Positions 46,869 to 56,133 of a DNA stretch of 64,000 nucleotides are shown in pieces; position 1 is the stretch's first letter; each line of letters starts with the position of its first letter. This DNA comes from Marisediminitalea oceani (lineage in GTDB: Bacteria > Pseudomonadota > Gammaproteobacteria > Enterobacterales > Alteromonadaceae), in NCBI RefSeq assembly GCF_003731635.1, contig NZ_RCUA01000032.1:229169-293168 (forward strand). Direction: 5' to 3'. Below the pieces are notes generated by a model. The model was not told the DNA's origin. It ran no database searches and saw only the letters and a list, made by a program, of their open reading frames with translations. The position numbers were made by a program, and so were the translations under genes.

Positions 46869-48986
46869 CTAATCCAAGAATGGCGATCGCATTTCTGTTG
46901 TGCCGATCAGCTGCACCGGACGGTTCAGCATCTGGCCGCCATCCCGGGCAATAGGTACCCATGGGAACTGGCCGCGCCCCGTAGCTGGCTGCAGAATAAA
47001 CAGATCCAGCGGCACCGATACATAAAAGCCTTTAGTAAAGCTGCCTTCACCGTATTCTTCCGACGACACATTGGTAAATGAGGCAAATGCGCCTACCACA
47101 ATGCCACTGTCGAAGCGTTTGGCGAAGTCGATATTGATACCGCGATCCTTAGCAAGGAACTGCCCTACGCTGGCTCTGATACGGGTATCCGGTAGAAAAT
47201 CAGGCTGATAATAAGCCGAAGCAAAACCGGTGACCGCCGAATAATCCATAAAGGCCGTTGTGCTATCCGGGTCGCGCTGTTTCACGTAGTTGATATCCAC
47301 ACCGAAGGCAAAGTTACTGTCGATGGGGCGATACATAATTTCGCCGCCTACACCGCCGAACATGGTTTCCAGATAGCCGCCATAGCCCTGGTAATACCAA
47401 TTATCCGCCAGTCTGTCGGACCACTGCATAAACACCGTATCAAGGGTTATCATTGGCCCGGTAACATACTCACGAACCCGGGTTCTTACCCGCGGCAAAA
47501 AGGCTTCTTCGGCATCTACGGTAAAGTTAAATTTATCGAAGTTATCCAGCAACGTGGTACGGATCCCACCATAGATCCCCAGATGCTCATTAAACTTATA
47601 GCCCACACTGCTCAGCAGCCCGATTTGGTATAAGTAAAAATCTTCCGGGTTACCGAAGGTCTGCGTCCAGAAAAACTTGGTGGAGAAAAAGGCACCGGTA
47701 GCGCGATGTGGCTCGTAGGCATCAACCTGTTGCTGGGTGGGTGAAACCCGCCGATAGGTATCTTCTACATTACTTTCTGGCACGCTGTACGTAGCATGTT
47801 CACGGAACGTATCCGCATCAATAACGGTATCCACCATCGGGACATTATTGCTCTGTTCAACCAGGTGATATTGCTTAATTGATTCCGGCAGCTCAGAGGC
47901 CAGAATGCGGCCAACCCGTTCAACGCCCTCATTGCGGTCGCGATATCTCGTTTGCAGGCCATAAAAAGTGGCCTGGTCATCGTCGATTTCAAGGTCGGTG
48001 ATCACATAGCCCCCGTGACGGCGCAGATCGTTATAAAGCTTCTGGCGATTCACTGCGGCAGCGTTTTCTGGCGGTTTAATGCCTTGAATTTCACGCGGTG
48101 GATTATCAATTTTGACCTGACTAACAGTATGCATATTCAGCTTATAGCTGACGCCAAAGCCGATAGTATTGCCGCGCTGATAATTAAGTGAAAAATCAAA
48201 GTTATTCCAGCGGTAGACAGCACCAAAGTTCCAGCGGGAGTCCTGCTCCAGGGCACCGGCGCGGTCCTGCTGGTAATTATTCCCCTCAAACTCTGCTTTG
48301 AAACTCAGGCCTTCCAGCGGAGTCTGATACTCTACCCCGCCAAATACCGCCATGGGTCCTTTGAAGAAGTTCTGGTAATCAACCTTACCCCCGCGGCCAG
48401 AAAAGCCGTCCGGGCGCTCACAGAAGCTGTCTCTGAGCTCACAAAAAGGGTTAGTGATATCGTTCTGATAACCTAAGTGACCCCAGCCTAAGCCAAGGTG
48501 AAAATCGAATGGCCCCACCGCTTTACTGGCATTGACAAACTCGCTTTCAAAAAAGCCGGTGCCGCCGAAATCTCTGAAACCCACCGAGATATCGGGTAAA
48601 TAATAGCTTTCTTCCCACAGGCGGAATTTTACGTCGAGGCCTTTGTCTTTAAGGGTTTGATCGCCACTGAAATCTGCTACGTTGCTGTATAATCGGGTGC
48701 GCACATCGGTATACCGGGCGGTAGCTTCCATCCAGGGGAACAGCTGCAGACTGACCGACATAAAGCGGTATTCCTGGTTGTCGGTGTAACTCATCGACAG
48801 GGCGCCTTCCGGCATCATCCGGGCGGTTGGCGTTTGCCAGAGTCCTACACCACCCTGCACCATCTGACTGGGGGTTACTGAGTAAGTCGTTGGCTGATCT
48901 GATTCGTCAGCCCGGGTCTGAGGCACGGCTGCCATGCAGGCCAGCGCCAGAGTCGACAAAGAGAAAGAAAAACGCGGAGCAGCCAA
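46869..48986 (-). CDS. yjbH: YjbH-family outer-membrane exopolysaccharide protein
   Basis: A 705-residue exported protein. A signal peptide (ACMAAVPQTRA) is followed by VQGGVGLWQTPTARM and ALSMSYTDNQEYRFMSVSLQLFPW, the YjbH N-terminal signature, and a long barrel-like remainder. In E. coli YjbH is the outer-membrane part of the yjbEFGH operon, which affects an unknown exopolysaccharide. It is the last gene of the operon, 2 bases after yjbG. Confidence 0.9.
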   Translation of the reverse strand: MAAPRFSFSLSTLALACMAAVPQTRADESDQPTTYSVTPSQMVQGGVGLWQTPTARMMPEGALSMSYTDNQEYRFMSVSLQLFPWMEATARYTDVRTRLYSNVADFSGDQTLKDKGLDVKFRLWEESYYLPDISVGFRDFGGTGFFESEFVNASKAVGPFDFHLGLGWGHLGYQNDITNPFCELRDSFCERPDGFSGRGGKVDYQNFFKGPMAVFGGVEYQTPLEGLSFKAEFEGNNYQQDRAGALEQDSRWNFGAVYRWNNFDFSLNYQRGNTIGFGVSYKLNMHTVSQVKIDNPPREIQGIKPPENAAAVNRQKLYNDLRRHGGYVITDLEIDDDQATFYGLQTRYRDRNEGVERVGRILASELPESIKQYHLVEQSNNVPMVDTVIDADTFREHATYSVPESNVEDTYRRVSPTQQQVDAYEPHRATGAFFSTKFFWTQTFGNPEDFYLYQIGLLSSVGYKFNEHLGIYGGIRTTLLDNFDKFNFTVDAEEAFLPRVRTRVREYVTGPMITLDTVFMQWSDRLADNWYYQGYGGYLETMFGGVGGEIMYRPIDSNFAFGVDINYVKQRDPDSTTAFMDYSAVTGFASAYYQPDFLPDTRIRASVGQFLAKDRGINIDFAKRFDSGIVVGAFASFTNVSSEEYGEGSFTKGFYVSVPLDLFILQPATGRGQFPWVPIARDGGQMLNRPVQLIGTTEMRSPFLD

Positions 48987-48988
48987 GG

Positions 48989-49717
48989 TTACATCCTATG
49001 CATCATAAGTTGGGCGATTTTGTCGTTGAGCGGACCGATACGGTCGAAAAACAGCTCATCCTGAAGCGGTATAAAAATTTCACTGCCGGGCATCGGCTTA
49101 ACAAACTGGCGATTCCAGTAGGCGATACCAAGCTTTTTCACATCACCATCGGGTTCGAGCAAATAGGCGATATCCCGATGGGCATTGGCCGCCAAATCAA
49201 CGCTATCGATATAATCAGTAACGGTAAGCCCGGTTTTAAACGGTAATGCCGTGGCCTGTTGCACCATGCCAGTGAGTCGAACCACCTGTGAGCGTTGTTT
49301 AAAACGTATATAGTACTCACCGGTATTGAACTGCGGGTTAAGGGCAGGATTAAGCCGTGCCTGATCATAATCAACAATCAATTTGAGACGGCGCATTAAC
49401 TGCCAGCTGCCTATTTCCTGATACAACGCAGAAAGCTGGCGATATTCCGCACTGCCCTTAGACTGCTCACGGATCAGCGCTGCCAGTTGCTGGAGAATAT
49501 CTGCCCGTTGCTGCTCTATTTCAGGCGCATTTAACTGGTAAACCGCCGCATTAGCCCAGTACTGCGTAGGCTTTTGTTCAACGATAGACAATACCGTGGC
49601 CAGGCGCACCGGGCGGTCGAAGGTATAAATCTGGCCCGCTACATTGAAGGTCACTGCGATGTCTGCAGTGGCTGAATAAGAAAGCAAACCGAGCATCATA
49701 CAAAGTACACGCAACAT
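48989..49717 (-). CDS. yjbG: YjbG/GfcC-family capsule biosynthesis protein
   Basis: A 242-residue exported protein: signal peptide ending SATA, then PVRLATVLSIVE and a YWANAAVYQLN segment typical of GfcC/YjbG, two ubiquitin-like beta-grasp domains, and a final amphipathic helix. It is thought to act in the periplasm with YjbH. Its start overlaps the yjbF stop by one base. Confidence 0.85.
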   Translation of the reverse strand: MLRVLCMMLGLLSYSATADIAVTFNVAGQIYTFDRPVRLATVLSIVEQKPTQYWANAAVYQLNAPEIEQQRADILQQLAALIREQSKGSAEYRQLSALYQEIGSWQLMRRLKLIVDYDQARLNPALNPQFNTGEYYIRFKQRSQVVRLTGMVQQATALPFKTGLTVTDYIDSVDLAANAHRDIAYLLEPDGDVKKLGIAYWNRQFVKPMPGSEIFIPLQDELFFDRIGPLNDKIAQLMMHRM

Positions 49718-50412
49718 CAGTTTGCCTCCCTGGCGTTAATTAACCGGGCTATACGGCTCACAAATGTCATTTTCATCAGATCGGAATTTGGTGTGGCTTT
49801 CTGTTCGCTATAAATAATCTGCCCGCTGGTCTGTTCCAGCCAGTAGACGTTCTGCCAGGTGGTCTCATAGGTCCAGTAGGGTTCATTAATATCGATGGAA
49901 ACCGTTTCGGTGACCGGAATAACGGTGAATGCTTTATCGTAAAACGTGACCTGCTGCGGGGCGCCTCGTTGCCACTGAGAATCCACAGGCAGGTCATAGT
50001 GGTGTTCTTCCACATCGATATGGTATTTCCAGCTGGCATCCGTTAGCTGCGAGGTGGCTCTGAGCGGATTGCCCTGGAGATTATCGGTATACTGCAGGTC
50101 GATATCCAGACCGGAGATACGGATAATTTTATCCTGATCCATGGCCACCACCACGTGGTCGGCCGACACCCATTTATTCTGCCCGTCTTCAATATAGGCC
50201 AGTGCCATATACACGGGTAAACGCTCACCATGTAGTACTTTAAGGAAATCAACTTTACTTTCTCTGACCTGTTGCAGAGATAACGAAGGGCCGTCTTCAA
50301 AAAATGCCAGACGCAGGGTTTCCAGGTATAACCTGTTAACATTAGAACAACCAGCCAACAGAACGCTGACGGCTACCATGATGAAAAATCGAAGAAGTGT
50401 TGCAACAGACAT
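49717..50412 (-). CDS. yjbF: YjbF/GfcB-family lipoprotein
   Basis: A 231-residue lipoprotein. The signal peptide ends in a lipobox LLAGCSN with Cys at residue 22. The rest follows the GfcB/YjbF pattern, including KWVSADHVVVAMDQDKIIR and WTYETTWQNVYWLEQ. It is the second gene of the yjbEFGH order, after a terminator-like hairpin that separates it from yjbE. Confidence 0.88.
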   Translation of the reverse strand: MSVATLLRFFIMVAVSVLLAGCSNVNRLYLETLRLAFFEDGPSLSLQQVRESKVDFLKVLHGERLPVYMALAYIEDGQNKWVSADHVVVAMDQDKIIRISGLDIDLQYTDNLQGNPLRATSQLTDASWKYHIDVEEHHYDLPVDSQWQRGAPQQVTFYDKAFTVIPVTETVSIDINEPYWTYETTWQNVYWLEQTSGQIIYSEQKATPNSDLMKMTFVSRIARLINAREAN

Positions 50413-50451
50413 GAAAGACTCGGTTCAGCCTAATGTAATTCCATAACCAAT

Positions 50452-50478
50452 AAAAAAGCCGCCCAACAGGCGGCTTTC
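50452..50478 (-). terminator. Terminator/attenuator between yjbE and yjbF
   Basis: GCCGCC / GGCGGC stem with AAA/TTT flanks and a 5-base loop, ending in a T-run on the minus strand. It follows the yjbE stop but precedes yjbFGH, so yjbE should be made in excess over the rest. Confidence 0.8.
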
Positions 50479-50493
50479 TAAAACTGTTTTCGC

Positions 50494-50871
50494 TTACTGA
50501 GGAACAGTAGGCAAATAAGTAGTTGTTACTGGTACAGTGATAGTAGTAGTTACACCGTTAGTAACAGTAGTAGTCAGGGTATTTGTTACGTTGTAGCAAA
50601 TGCCGTCTACCAGGTCGTCACCAGCAGAACACTCTGGATCTGGATCAACTGGGCCGGGGCCCGGAACTTCAGGGGTGGTATTAGTATCGTTACTAGCGAT
50701 AACTGAGCCAACTACTGCAGCGGCGATTACACCACCAGCAATACCAGCAGCACCTAAGCCGCCTAAGCCAGCACCAGCGCCACCAGCACCTGCTGCACCG
50801 CCCTCTTGTTGTGCATTCGCAGACATTGCCATAGCGGCAGTGATCAGCGTAATAAGCAATGATTTTTTCAT
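50494..50871 (-). CDS. yjbE: YjbE-like small exported protein
   Basis: A 125-residue exported protein. A signal peptide (ending SANA) is followed by a Gly/Ala-rich stretch (GAGGAGAGLGGLGAAG), a hydrophobic segment (IAAAVVGSVIAS), a Pro-rich acidic part with two Cys (CSAGDDLVDGICYN) and a Thr-rich tail (TTTITVPVTTTYLP). It resembles YjbE-type proteins in place and character. The tail is longer than I expect for YjbE. A palindrome lies upstream. Confidence 0.7.
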   Translation of the reverse strand: MKKSLLITLITAAMAMSANAQQEGGAAGAGGAGAGLGGLGAAGIAGGVIAAAVVGSVIASNDTNTTPEVPGPGPVDPDPECSAGDDLVDGICYNVTNTLTTTVTNGVTTTITVPVTTTYLPTVPQ

Positions 50872-50972
50872 GTTTAGTCCTTTCTATGGGATATCCGCCA
50901 AGTGATCATACTAAAGCATTTTTACCGGCAGATCACTAGGGTTGGCGTAAAAAAGTACAACTTAAGATAAAA

Positions 50973-50984
50973 TATACCGGTATA
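50973..50984. promoter_or_regulatory. Palindrome upstream of yjbE
   Basis: TATACCGGTATA, a perfect 12-bp palindrome about 100 bases upstream of yjbE, in an AT-rich stretch. It could bind the regulator of the exopolysaccharide operon. No regulator can be assigned. Confidence 0.35.
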
Positions 50985-51043
50985 AAAAAACAAACTAAAG
51001 TATAAATTTTCAAACCTTTATACCACATCGGCGGCTCAGTTGA

Positions 51044-51724
51044 TCACATTAAGCCCTGTTGGGCCAGAGAACACACCTGATTATCGGCCACAATAAAGTG
51101 GTCGAGCACCTCTACATCCACCAGCGCCATGGCGTGTTTAATATCCCGGGTTAAGCGAATATCCGCCTCGCTGGGAGTGGGATTACCTGAAGGGTGATTG
51201 TGCACCAGAATAATCGCTGCAGCATGGTCGGCAATTACCTGCCTGACAATTTCCCGGGGATAAACAGCCGCCGCATTAATAGTACCGGAAAACAGCTTTC
51301 TGAACATAATAAGCTGATGCTGGCTATCGAGCATCAACACGCCAAACACTTCCTGTTTTAAGTCGCGCAGCTCAGCCCGCAGGTAAAATTTAGCATCTTC
51401 GGCGCAATGAAATACCGAGCGTTTATATAATGGCTCAGCCAGTTGGCGGCGGCAGATTTCCATGGCCGCCTGAAGCTCGCAATAGCGGGCTTTACCAATG
51501 CCTGGCAGCGCACAAAGTTCATGACTGGAAGCGGAGATCACCCCGCGCAAACTGCTAAAATGCGCTAGTAACGCTCCCGCCAACTCCAGTACGGTAAGCC
51601 CGCGGGTGCCGCTGCGCAGAATAATCGCCAGCAGTTCGGTGTCTGATAATTGCTGTGGCCCATACTTAAGCAGTCTCTCGCGGGGTCGTTCCTGTAGTGG
51701 CCAGTGATGGAGTGTCAGCGTCAT
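51044..51724 (-). CDS. radC: RadC family protein (JAB/MPN domain)
   Basis: A 226-residue protein. An N-terminal helix-hairpin-helix region contains LCALPGIGKARYCEL near residue 67. The C-terminal JAB domain has LVHNHPSGNPTPSEAD near residue 175, the HxHPSG...D metal site. Despite the name, the role in DNA repair is not established. It is divergent from coaBC. Confidence 0.92.
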   Translation of the reverse strand: MTLTLHHWPLQERPRERLLKYGPQQLSDTELLAIILRSGTRGLTVLELAGALLAHFSSLRGVISASSHELCALPGIGKARYCELQAAMEICRRQLAEPLYKRSVFHCAEDAKFYLRAELRDLKQEVFGVLMLDSQHQLIMFRKLFSGTINAAAVYPREIVRQVIADHAAAIILVHNHPSGNPTPSEADIRLTRDIKHAMALVDVEVLDHFIVADNQVCSLAQQGLM

Positions 51725-51871
51725 AACATCTCTCGGTAATGTAACGTTGGTAACCTCAACAGACTAAGAGAAAAGTTGCCGGCCAACTACTGCACCTGAG
51801 CCGGGTTTTCGCTACACACCAGGTGCGGTGCATGCTAATCTTTCCCTGTTTAGCTGGTCGGACATATACAC

Positions 51872-53089
51872 ATGACGTTACAAGGTAAAAAAATAGTACT
51901 GGGAATTAGCGGCGGCATAGCGGCTTATAAAACCCCGGATTTAGTGCGTAAATTAACCGCTCAGGGCGCGCGGGTTCGCGTGATCCTCAACCAGTCAGGC
52001 GGGCACTTTGTCAGCGAGTTGTCGCTGCAGGCAGTGTCGGGTTTTCCAGTGAGCACTGATTTGCTGGACCCCAGCGCAGAAGCCGCGATGGGCCATATTG
52101 AGCTGGCCAAATGGGCAGATATTCTGCTGATAGCGCCGGCTACCGCCAACACCATGGCTAAACTTGCCCATGGCATTGCCGACGACTTACTGACCACCGT
52201 ATACCTGGCCACCTCGGCAACCGTGTGTATTGCTCCTGCCATGAATCAACAAATGTGGAAAGCTAAACCGACACAGCACAACCTGCGATTATTGCGTAGC
52301 TACGAGACGCACATTCTCGGCCCGGAGGACGGCGCCCAGGCCTGTGGTGACATTGGCCCTGGCCGGATGCTTGAACCAGAAAAAATCGTTGAGTGTTTAA
52401 TGACATTACTCAACAGGCCGCTGCCGCTACGGGGCAAGCACCTGTTGATTACCGCCGGCCCAACCCGGGAAAGTCTGGACCCGGTGCGTTTTCTGTCTAA
52501 CCACAGCTCGGGCAAAATGGGTTTTGCCATTGCCGAACAGGCCCGAAACCTTGGCGCCGAGGTAACTCTGGTAGCCGGCCCGGTAGCTTTGCCCACGCCA
52601 GACGGGGTAACGCGAATTAATGTAGAGAGTGCCGGGCAGATGCTCGAGGCCGTAATGGCCAAGGTTAACAGTCAGGATATTTTTATCGCAACGGCTGCTG
52701 TTGCCGATTACCGGGCAGAAAATGTAGCGGATAATAAGATCAAGAAAAATGCCGATGAGTTAACACTTACTTTTGTAAAAAACCCTGATATCCTAAAAAC
52801 AGTAGCAGGCTTGCCTAAGCCACCATTTTGCGTTGGTTTTGCTGCAGAGAGTCAGGATGTTGAAGCTTATGCAAAACGGAAACTGGCCGATAAGAAACTC
52901 GATATGATTGCGGCGAATGATATTACTGTTGCCGGTTTAGGGTTTAACAGTGACGCCAATGCGTTACAGGTGTTCTGGCCGGATGGGCGCTGTGATTTAC
53001 CTGCCCAGCCCAAAACTGAACTCGCGCTGGCGTTGTTGAACGTAGTCATTGAACGATATCAAGAAAAAAACGACACACTGTCATTATAA
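51872..53089 (+). CDS. coaBC: Bifunctional phosphopantothenoylcysteine decarboxylase/phosphopantothenate-cysteine ligase
   Basis: A 405-residue fusion protein. The N-terminal CoaC flavodomain has [18 protein letters not shown] near residue 11, a catalytic His in MGHIELAKW near 75, and the PAMN motif in [11 protein letters not shown]. The C-terminal CoaB part has [14 protein letters not shown] near 197 and [19 protein letters not shown] with the CTP-contact Lys near 291. It makes 4'-phosphopantetheine precursor in CoA synthesis. coaD in the same window provides a later step. Confidence 0.95.
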   Translation: MTLQGKKIVLGISGGIAAYKTPDLVRKLTAQGARVRVILNQSGGHFVSELSLQAVSGFPVSTDLLDPSAEAAMGHIELAKWADILLIAPATANTMAKLAHGIADDLLTTVYLATSATVCIAPAMNQQMWKAKPTQHNLRLLRSYETHILGPEDGAQACGDIGPGRMLEPEKIVECLMTLLNRPLPLRGKHLLITAGPTRESLDPVRFLSNHSSGKMGFAIAEQARNLGAEVTLVAGPVALPTPDGVTRINVESAGQMLEAVMAKVNSQDIFIATAAVADYRAENVADNKIKKNADELTLTFVKNPDILKTVAGLPKPPFCVGFAAESQDVEAYAKRKLADKKLDMIAANDITVAGLGFNSDANALQVFWPDGRCDLPAQPKTELALALLNVVIERYQEKNDTLSL

Positions 53090-53148
53090 TTCACAATAAA
53101 GTGGAAACTGTTGTCACTCAATAATATGGTGGAGGAAGCACTTTTATT

Positions 53149-53739
53149 ATGCCTGCTGCAAAACGAACTAACCGTAGAGCGCAAATTCTACAGGCGCTCG
53201 CCGGAATGCTGGAAACCAGCCCCGGTCAGCGTATAACCACGGCGAAGCTTGCTGAAAAAGTAGGCGTATCTGAAGCCGCGCTGTATCGTCACTTTCCCAG
53301 CAAAGCCCGGATGTTTGAAGGCTTAATTGAGTTTATTGAGGAAACCCTGTTTTCGCGCATCAATAAAATAATCAATGAAGAGAAAGATGCGGCAGCCCGT
53401 TGTCAGCTCATTCTGCACCTTATTCTTGGTTTTGCCGAAAAGAACCCCGGCATTACCCGTATCCTGAACGGTGATGCACTGATGGGTGAACAGGAACGTT
53501 TGCGTCTACGCATTGCCAAACTGTTCGAACGTCTGGAAACTCAGTTAAAGCAGGTTTTACGGGAGCGCAGATTGCGTGAAGGTAAAGAGCTTGCCGCCGA
53601 TGAAGGCCTCATAGCAAACACGCTTATCTGTTTTACCGACGGCCGCATCAACCAGTTTATCCGCAGTGGTTTTCAGCGCAAACCTACCGAGTATTTCAAT
53701 GAACACTGGGCCTGCTTTAAGCAGTCTTTTTTCATTTAA
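53149..53739 (+). CDS. slmA: Nucleoid occlusion factor SlmA
   Basis: A 196-residue TetR-fold protein (E. coli SlmA 198). [13 protein letters not shown], the helix-turn-helix [27 protein letters not shown] near residue 40, and the terminal FRKPTEYF-like [11 protein letters not shown] match SlmA. It binds DNA and blocks FtsZ rings over the nucleoid. It follows coaBC directly; the dut gene found between them in E. coli is absent here. Confidence 0.93.
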   Translation: MPAAKRTNRRAQILQALAGMLETSPGQRITTAKLAEKVGVSEAALYRHFPSKARMFEGLIEFIEETLFSRINKIINEEKDAAARCQLILHLILGFAEKNPGITRILNGDALMGEQERLRLRIAKLFERLETQLKQVLRERRLREGKELAADEGLIANTLICFTDGRINQFIRSGFQRKPTEYFNEHWACFKQSFFI

Positions 53740-53833
53740 CATACGCTGACAAATGCAGACTGAGAGCAACCGTTTATTTGCATTTCATGCGAGGCAAACT
53801 ACAGTTAACTTAGATTAAAACGCTGACTTTATT

Positions 53834-54403
53834 ATGCCTCGCACATCGCTTTACAACCTGAATGATATTCTCTGCGAAGCGGAAGATATATTTATTGAAC
53901 ACAGTTACAACGGCGCCGTAATGGATGAAATTATCGCCCGTACTGAGTTTAATCGCAGGGGGTTTTATCTTGAGTTTGGCAGTAAGCTTAAGTTTCTTTA
54001 CGCCGCCCTGGAGTATTACGATACCCACAAACTATCACCCATTCTTGCACACCTTGAGGATCATCAGGGGCTGGCGTCTATTGAGCGTTTCTTTGCCACT
54101 TACATAGAACATATTTATGGTCGCGGCTGCCTGTTGATTAACATGGTAACCGAGTTAGGCAGCGAAGATGATCATATCCGCTCACTGGGCCGCCACTATC
54201 TCGACAAACTGCAGCTGGCGTTTATCGGCTGCCTGGAGCAAGCGCAACGCCAGCAAACCGTACAAACCAATATCAACGTTGAGGCGGTAGCCTTACAGCT
54301 CACCAGTTTCGTGCAGGGATTTGCCATCAACAGCATTCTGGCGGAAAGTAAAGAAGAGTTACATATCGCCACCCGCGCCCTTCTGCAGCCCATTTCGCAA
54401 TAA
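53834..54403 (+). CDS. TetR/AcrR family transcriptional regulator
   Basis: A 189-residue regulator. The helix-turn-helix is EDIFIEHSYNGAVMDEI then TEFNRRGFYLEFGSKLKFLYAALEYY (residues 13-60). The C-terminal ligand-binding helices include the YIEHIYGRGCLLINM motif typical of TetR_C families. Target and ligand unknown. Divergence from neighbours is not apparent; it lies downstream of slmA. Confidence 0.85.
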   Translation: MPRTSLYNLNDILCEAEDIFIEHSYNGAVMDEIIARTEFNRRGFYLEFGSKLKFLYAALEYYDTHKLSPILAHLEDHQGLASIERFFATYIEHIYGRGCLLINMVTELGSEDDHIRSLGRHYLDKLQLAFIGCLEQAQRQQTVQTNINVEAVALQLTSFVQGFAINSILAESKEELHIATRALLQPISQ

Positions 54404-54497
54404 CAATTGTGCTTTCTCCTCTTGGAGTGGCCACCCTTCTCCCCTTATAATCGGCGTTAGTTTTATACCTTTTTCAGCAGTAATAAAGAGAACATCA

Positions 54498-54824
54498 ATG
54501 GCCGACAATACAAAGCTCTACCGGGTACAGTTTGTGAGTAATGGTGAACATTATGAGCTATATGTGCGGGAGGTCTCCCAGGGCGGATTATTTGGGTTTG
54601 TAGAAATTGGCGATTTTGTCTGGGATAACCACAGTCACATTGTGGTGGATCCCTCCCATGAAAAACTCAAAACCGAGTTTGCCGATGTCACCAGCACTTT
54701 TATTCCAATGCATAATGTGCTTAGAATCGACCAGGTAAAAAAACAAGGTAGTGCCAAAATCACTGAGTTATCGGATAAGGTAACGGCGTTCCCCGGACCG
54801 ATTTATACCCCAAAGAAAGATTAA
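54498..54824 (+). CDS. DUF1820 family protein
   Basis: A 108-residue protein starting MADNTKLYRVQFVSNGEHYELYV, with GGLFGFVEIGDFVW and a PMHNVLRIDQV segment typical of DUF1820. No function is known. The ATG at 54498 is chosen because the upstream open frame (from 54321) lies inside the previous gene. AAAGAGA precedes the start. Confidence 0.85.
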   Translation: MADNTKLYRVQFVSNGEHYELYVREVSQGGLFGFVEIGDFVWDNHSHIVVDPSHEKLKTEFADVTSTFIPMHNVLRIDQVKKQGSAKITELSDKVTAFPGPIYTPKKD

Positions 54825-54846
54825 CCCTGCGAGCCTGTACTGACAC

Positions 54847-55353
54847 ATGGATTATTCTGATATGCTGATATTTGCAAGCTTTGCTGCGCTGGTTCTGTTA
54901 TTGATTTTTTTTGGTCTGAAAGTTCAGAACTTACAAAAGCAACTGCAACTGTGCCAGAACAGCCTGAAAGCCACTTCAAGACGGATGAGCGATGCTAACG
55001 GCAGCATGGTGGTGCTCGCCCAACAAATTCAGAGCTTTCTGGCCGAACGGCTCGACGCCTCACACAAACGTGGTTTAGTGAACGCTAAGCACTATGAAAC
55101 ACTGCAACCGATGTTTGAGAAAATCAGCGCAGTGGCAGTGTATTGCATGGATAAAGATATGTCGGTTGAAGAAGCTCTCAATGCCGCTTTACAGGATGGA
55201 GAAGTGACCCTGGAGCAACTTCGTGAAGTGATTAAAATACAGCCCAGCGATATCCGCATGGCCTGGAGTAAAAATACCCTCGATGGCTTTATTATCGCCT
55301 GCCGCGGTCTTAGCTTTCCGCCAACCAAAACTGAAAGCAGTAAAGCGGAATAA
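54847..55353 (+). CDS. Single-pass membrane protein of unknown family
   Basis: A 168-residue protein with an N-terminal transmembrane helix (FASFAALVLLLIFFGL), a coiled-coil stretch (VQNLQKQLQLCQNSLKATSRRM), and a helical cytosolic part (VYCMDKDMSVEEALNAAL, LEQLREVIKIQPSDIRMAW). I do not recognise the family with confidence. It is followed by a strong terminator and then the imu operon. Confidence 0.7.
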   Translation: MDYSDMLIFASFAALVLLLIFFGLKVQNLQKQLQLCQNSLKATSRRMSDANGSMVVLAQQIQSFLAERLDASHKRGLVNAKHYETLQPMFEKISAVAVYCMDKDMSVEEALNAALQDGEVTLEQLREVIKIQPSDIRMAWSKNTLDGFIIACRGLSFPPTKTESSKAE

Positions 55354-55369
55354 TTAAACAAATCCCACG

Positions 55370-55394
55370 CGCCTCTTGCAGAGGCGTTTTTTTT
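55370..55394 (+). terminator. Terminator before the imu operon
   Basis: Perfect CGCCTC / GAGGCG stem, 5-base loop, then eight Ts. It insulates the SOS-controlled cassette from upstream genes. Confidence 0.9.
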
Positions 55395-55402
55395 GACTAA
55401 AA

Positions 55403-55422
55403 TACTGTATAAATAAACAGTA
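55403..55422. promoter_or_regulatory. LexA (SOS) box of the imuA-imuB-dnaE2 operon
   Basis: TACTGTATAAATAAACAGTA: CTGT-N8-ACAG with an AT-rich centre, matching the gammaproteobacterial LexA consensus exactly, 9 bases before the imuA start. It should repress the operon until DNA damage. Confidence 0.9.
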
Positions 55423-55430
55423 TTTTTATT

Positions 55431-56129
55431 ATGTCAGCATCTATCAGTTCGCTTGTTAAACATCCCCTGGTTTTTAGGGGCCGGGACCACCGTCACAGTG
55501 CCGATGGTAACGAAGTGCGGCTGCCTTTCGGCCAGGCTAGTCTGGATAAAGCCTGTGCAGGCGGTGTGCCTGCGGCTGGCGCAATGAGTATCAGAGCACT
55601 TGCCGGGCAAGGCGAACTGCAACTGCTGAATAATGTACTGTTGCAAAAAGCCGGTACCCAAAAGCGCATTATCTGGTTGCCCAACCGGTTGCACTTAAAC
55701 CCAAACTGGCTGTCTCAAACGCCTTACCAGCAACAATCCTGGGTAATCAACACCACTAACGAAGCGGATGCCCTATGGGCCTGTGAACAGGCAATTCGTA
55801 GTCAGGCCTGTTGTTGTGTAGTGATGTACCTTGCTCAGATAGAACCGAAGGCTGCCCGACGACTGCAGGTACTGGCGAGGCAATACGACTGCCTGGTAGT
55901 ACTGGTTCATCCCGGTAACAGGATTCCGGGCGCGTTGCCGGTAAACATTGATATGGAGCTGAGCTGCGATGCGCGGCAATGGTTTGTTCATTTACATCGG
56001 GTCAGCGGTGCCTGGCCGCAACAGCATATTGCCATTGAACATCCGCTTCCGGCTTCTAACAGTGCCATTATTAACGCGTTCAGGCAGTACAGTAACAGCG
56101 CTGCAACTGCTATTCACGAAGTCAGTTAG
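55431..56129 (+). CDS. imuA: ImuA, SulA/RecA-like translesion synthesis accessory protein
   Basis: A 232-residue protein, RecA-like without a complete Walker A. It shows the ImuA layout: VRLPFGQASLDKACAGG at the start, IIWLPNRLHLNP near residue 84, and AARRLQVLARQYDCLVVLVHP near 150. It works with ImuB and DnaE2 in SOS mutagenesis in many bacteria without UmuDC. It lies immediately after a LexA box and 4 bases before imuB. Confidence 0.88.
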   Translation: MSASISSLVKHPLVFRGRDHRHSADGNEVRLPFGQASLDKACAGGVPAAGAMSIRALAGQGELQLLNNVLLQKAGTQKRIIWLPNRLHLNPNWLSQTPYQQQSWVINTTNEADALWACEQAIRSQACCCVVMYLAQIEPKAARRLQVLARQYDCLVVLVHPGNRIPGALPVNIDMELSCDARQWFVHLHRVSGAWPQQHIAIEHPLPASNSAIINAFRQYSNSAATAIHEVS

Positions 56130-56133
56130 TTTA

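Noticed and set aside
53089..53149. dut gene between coaBC and slmA, as in E. coli
   Set aside because: Only about 60 bases separate the two genes; dut is not there.
55969..56133. Upstream extension of imuB (522 residues)
   Set aside because: It overlaps imuA in another frame; the ATG at 56134 gives the recognised ImuB start.
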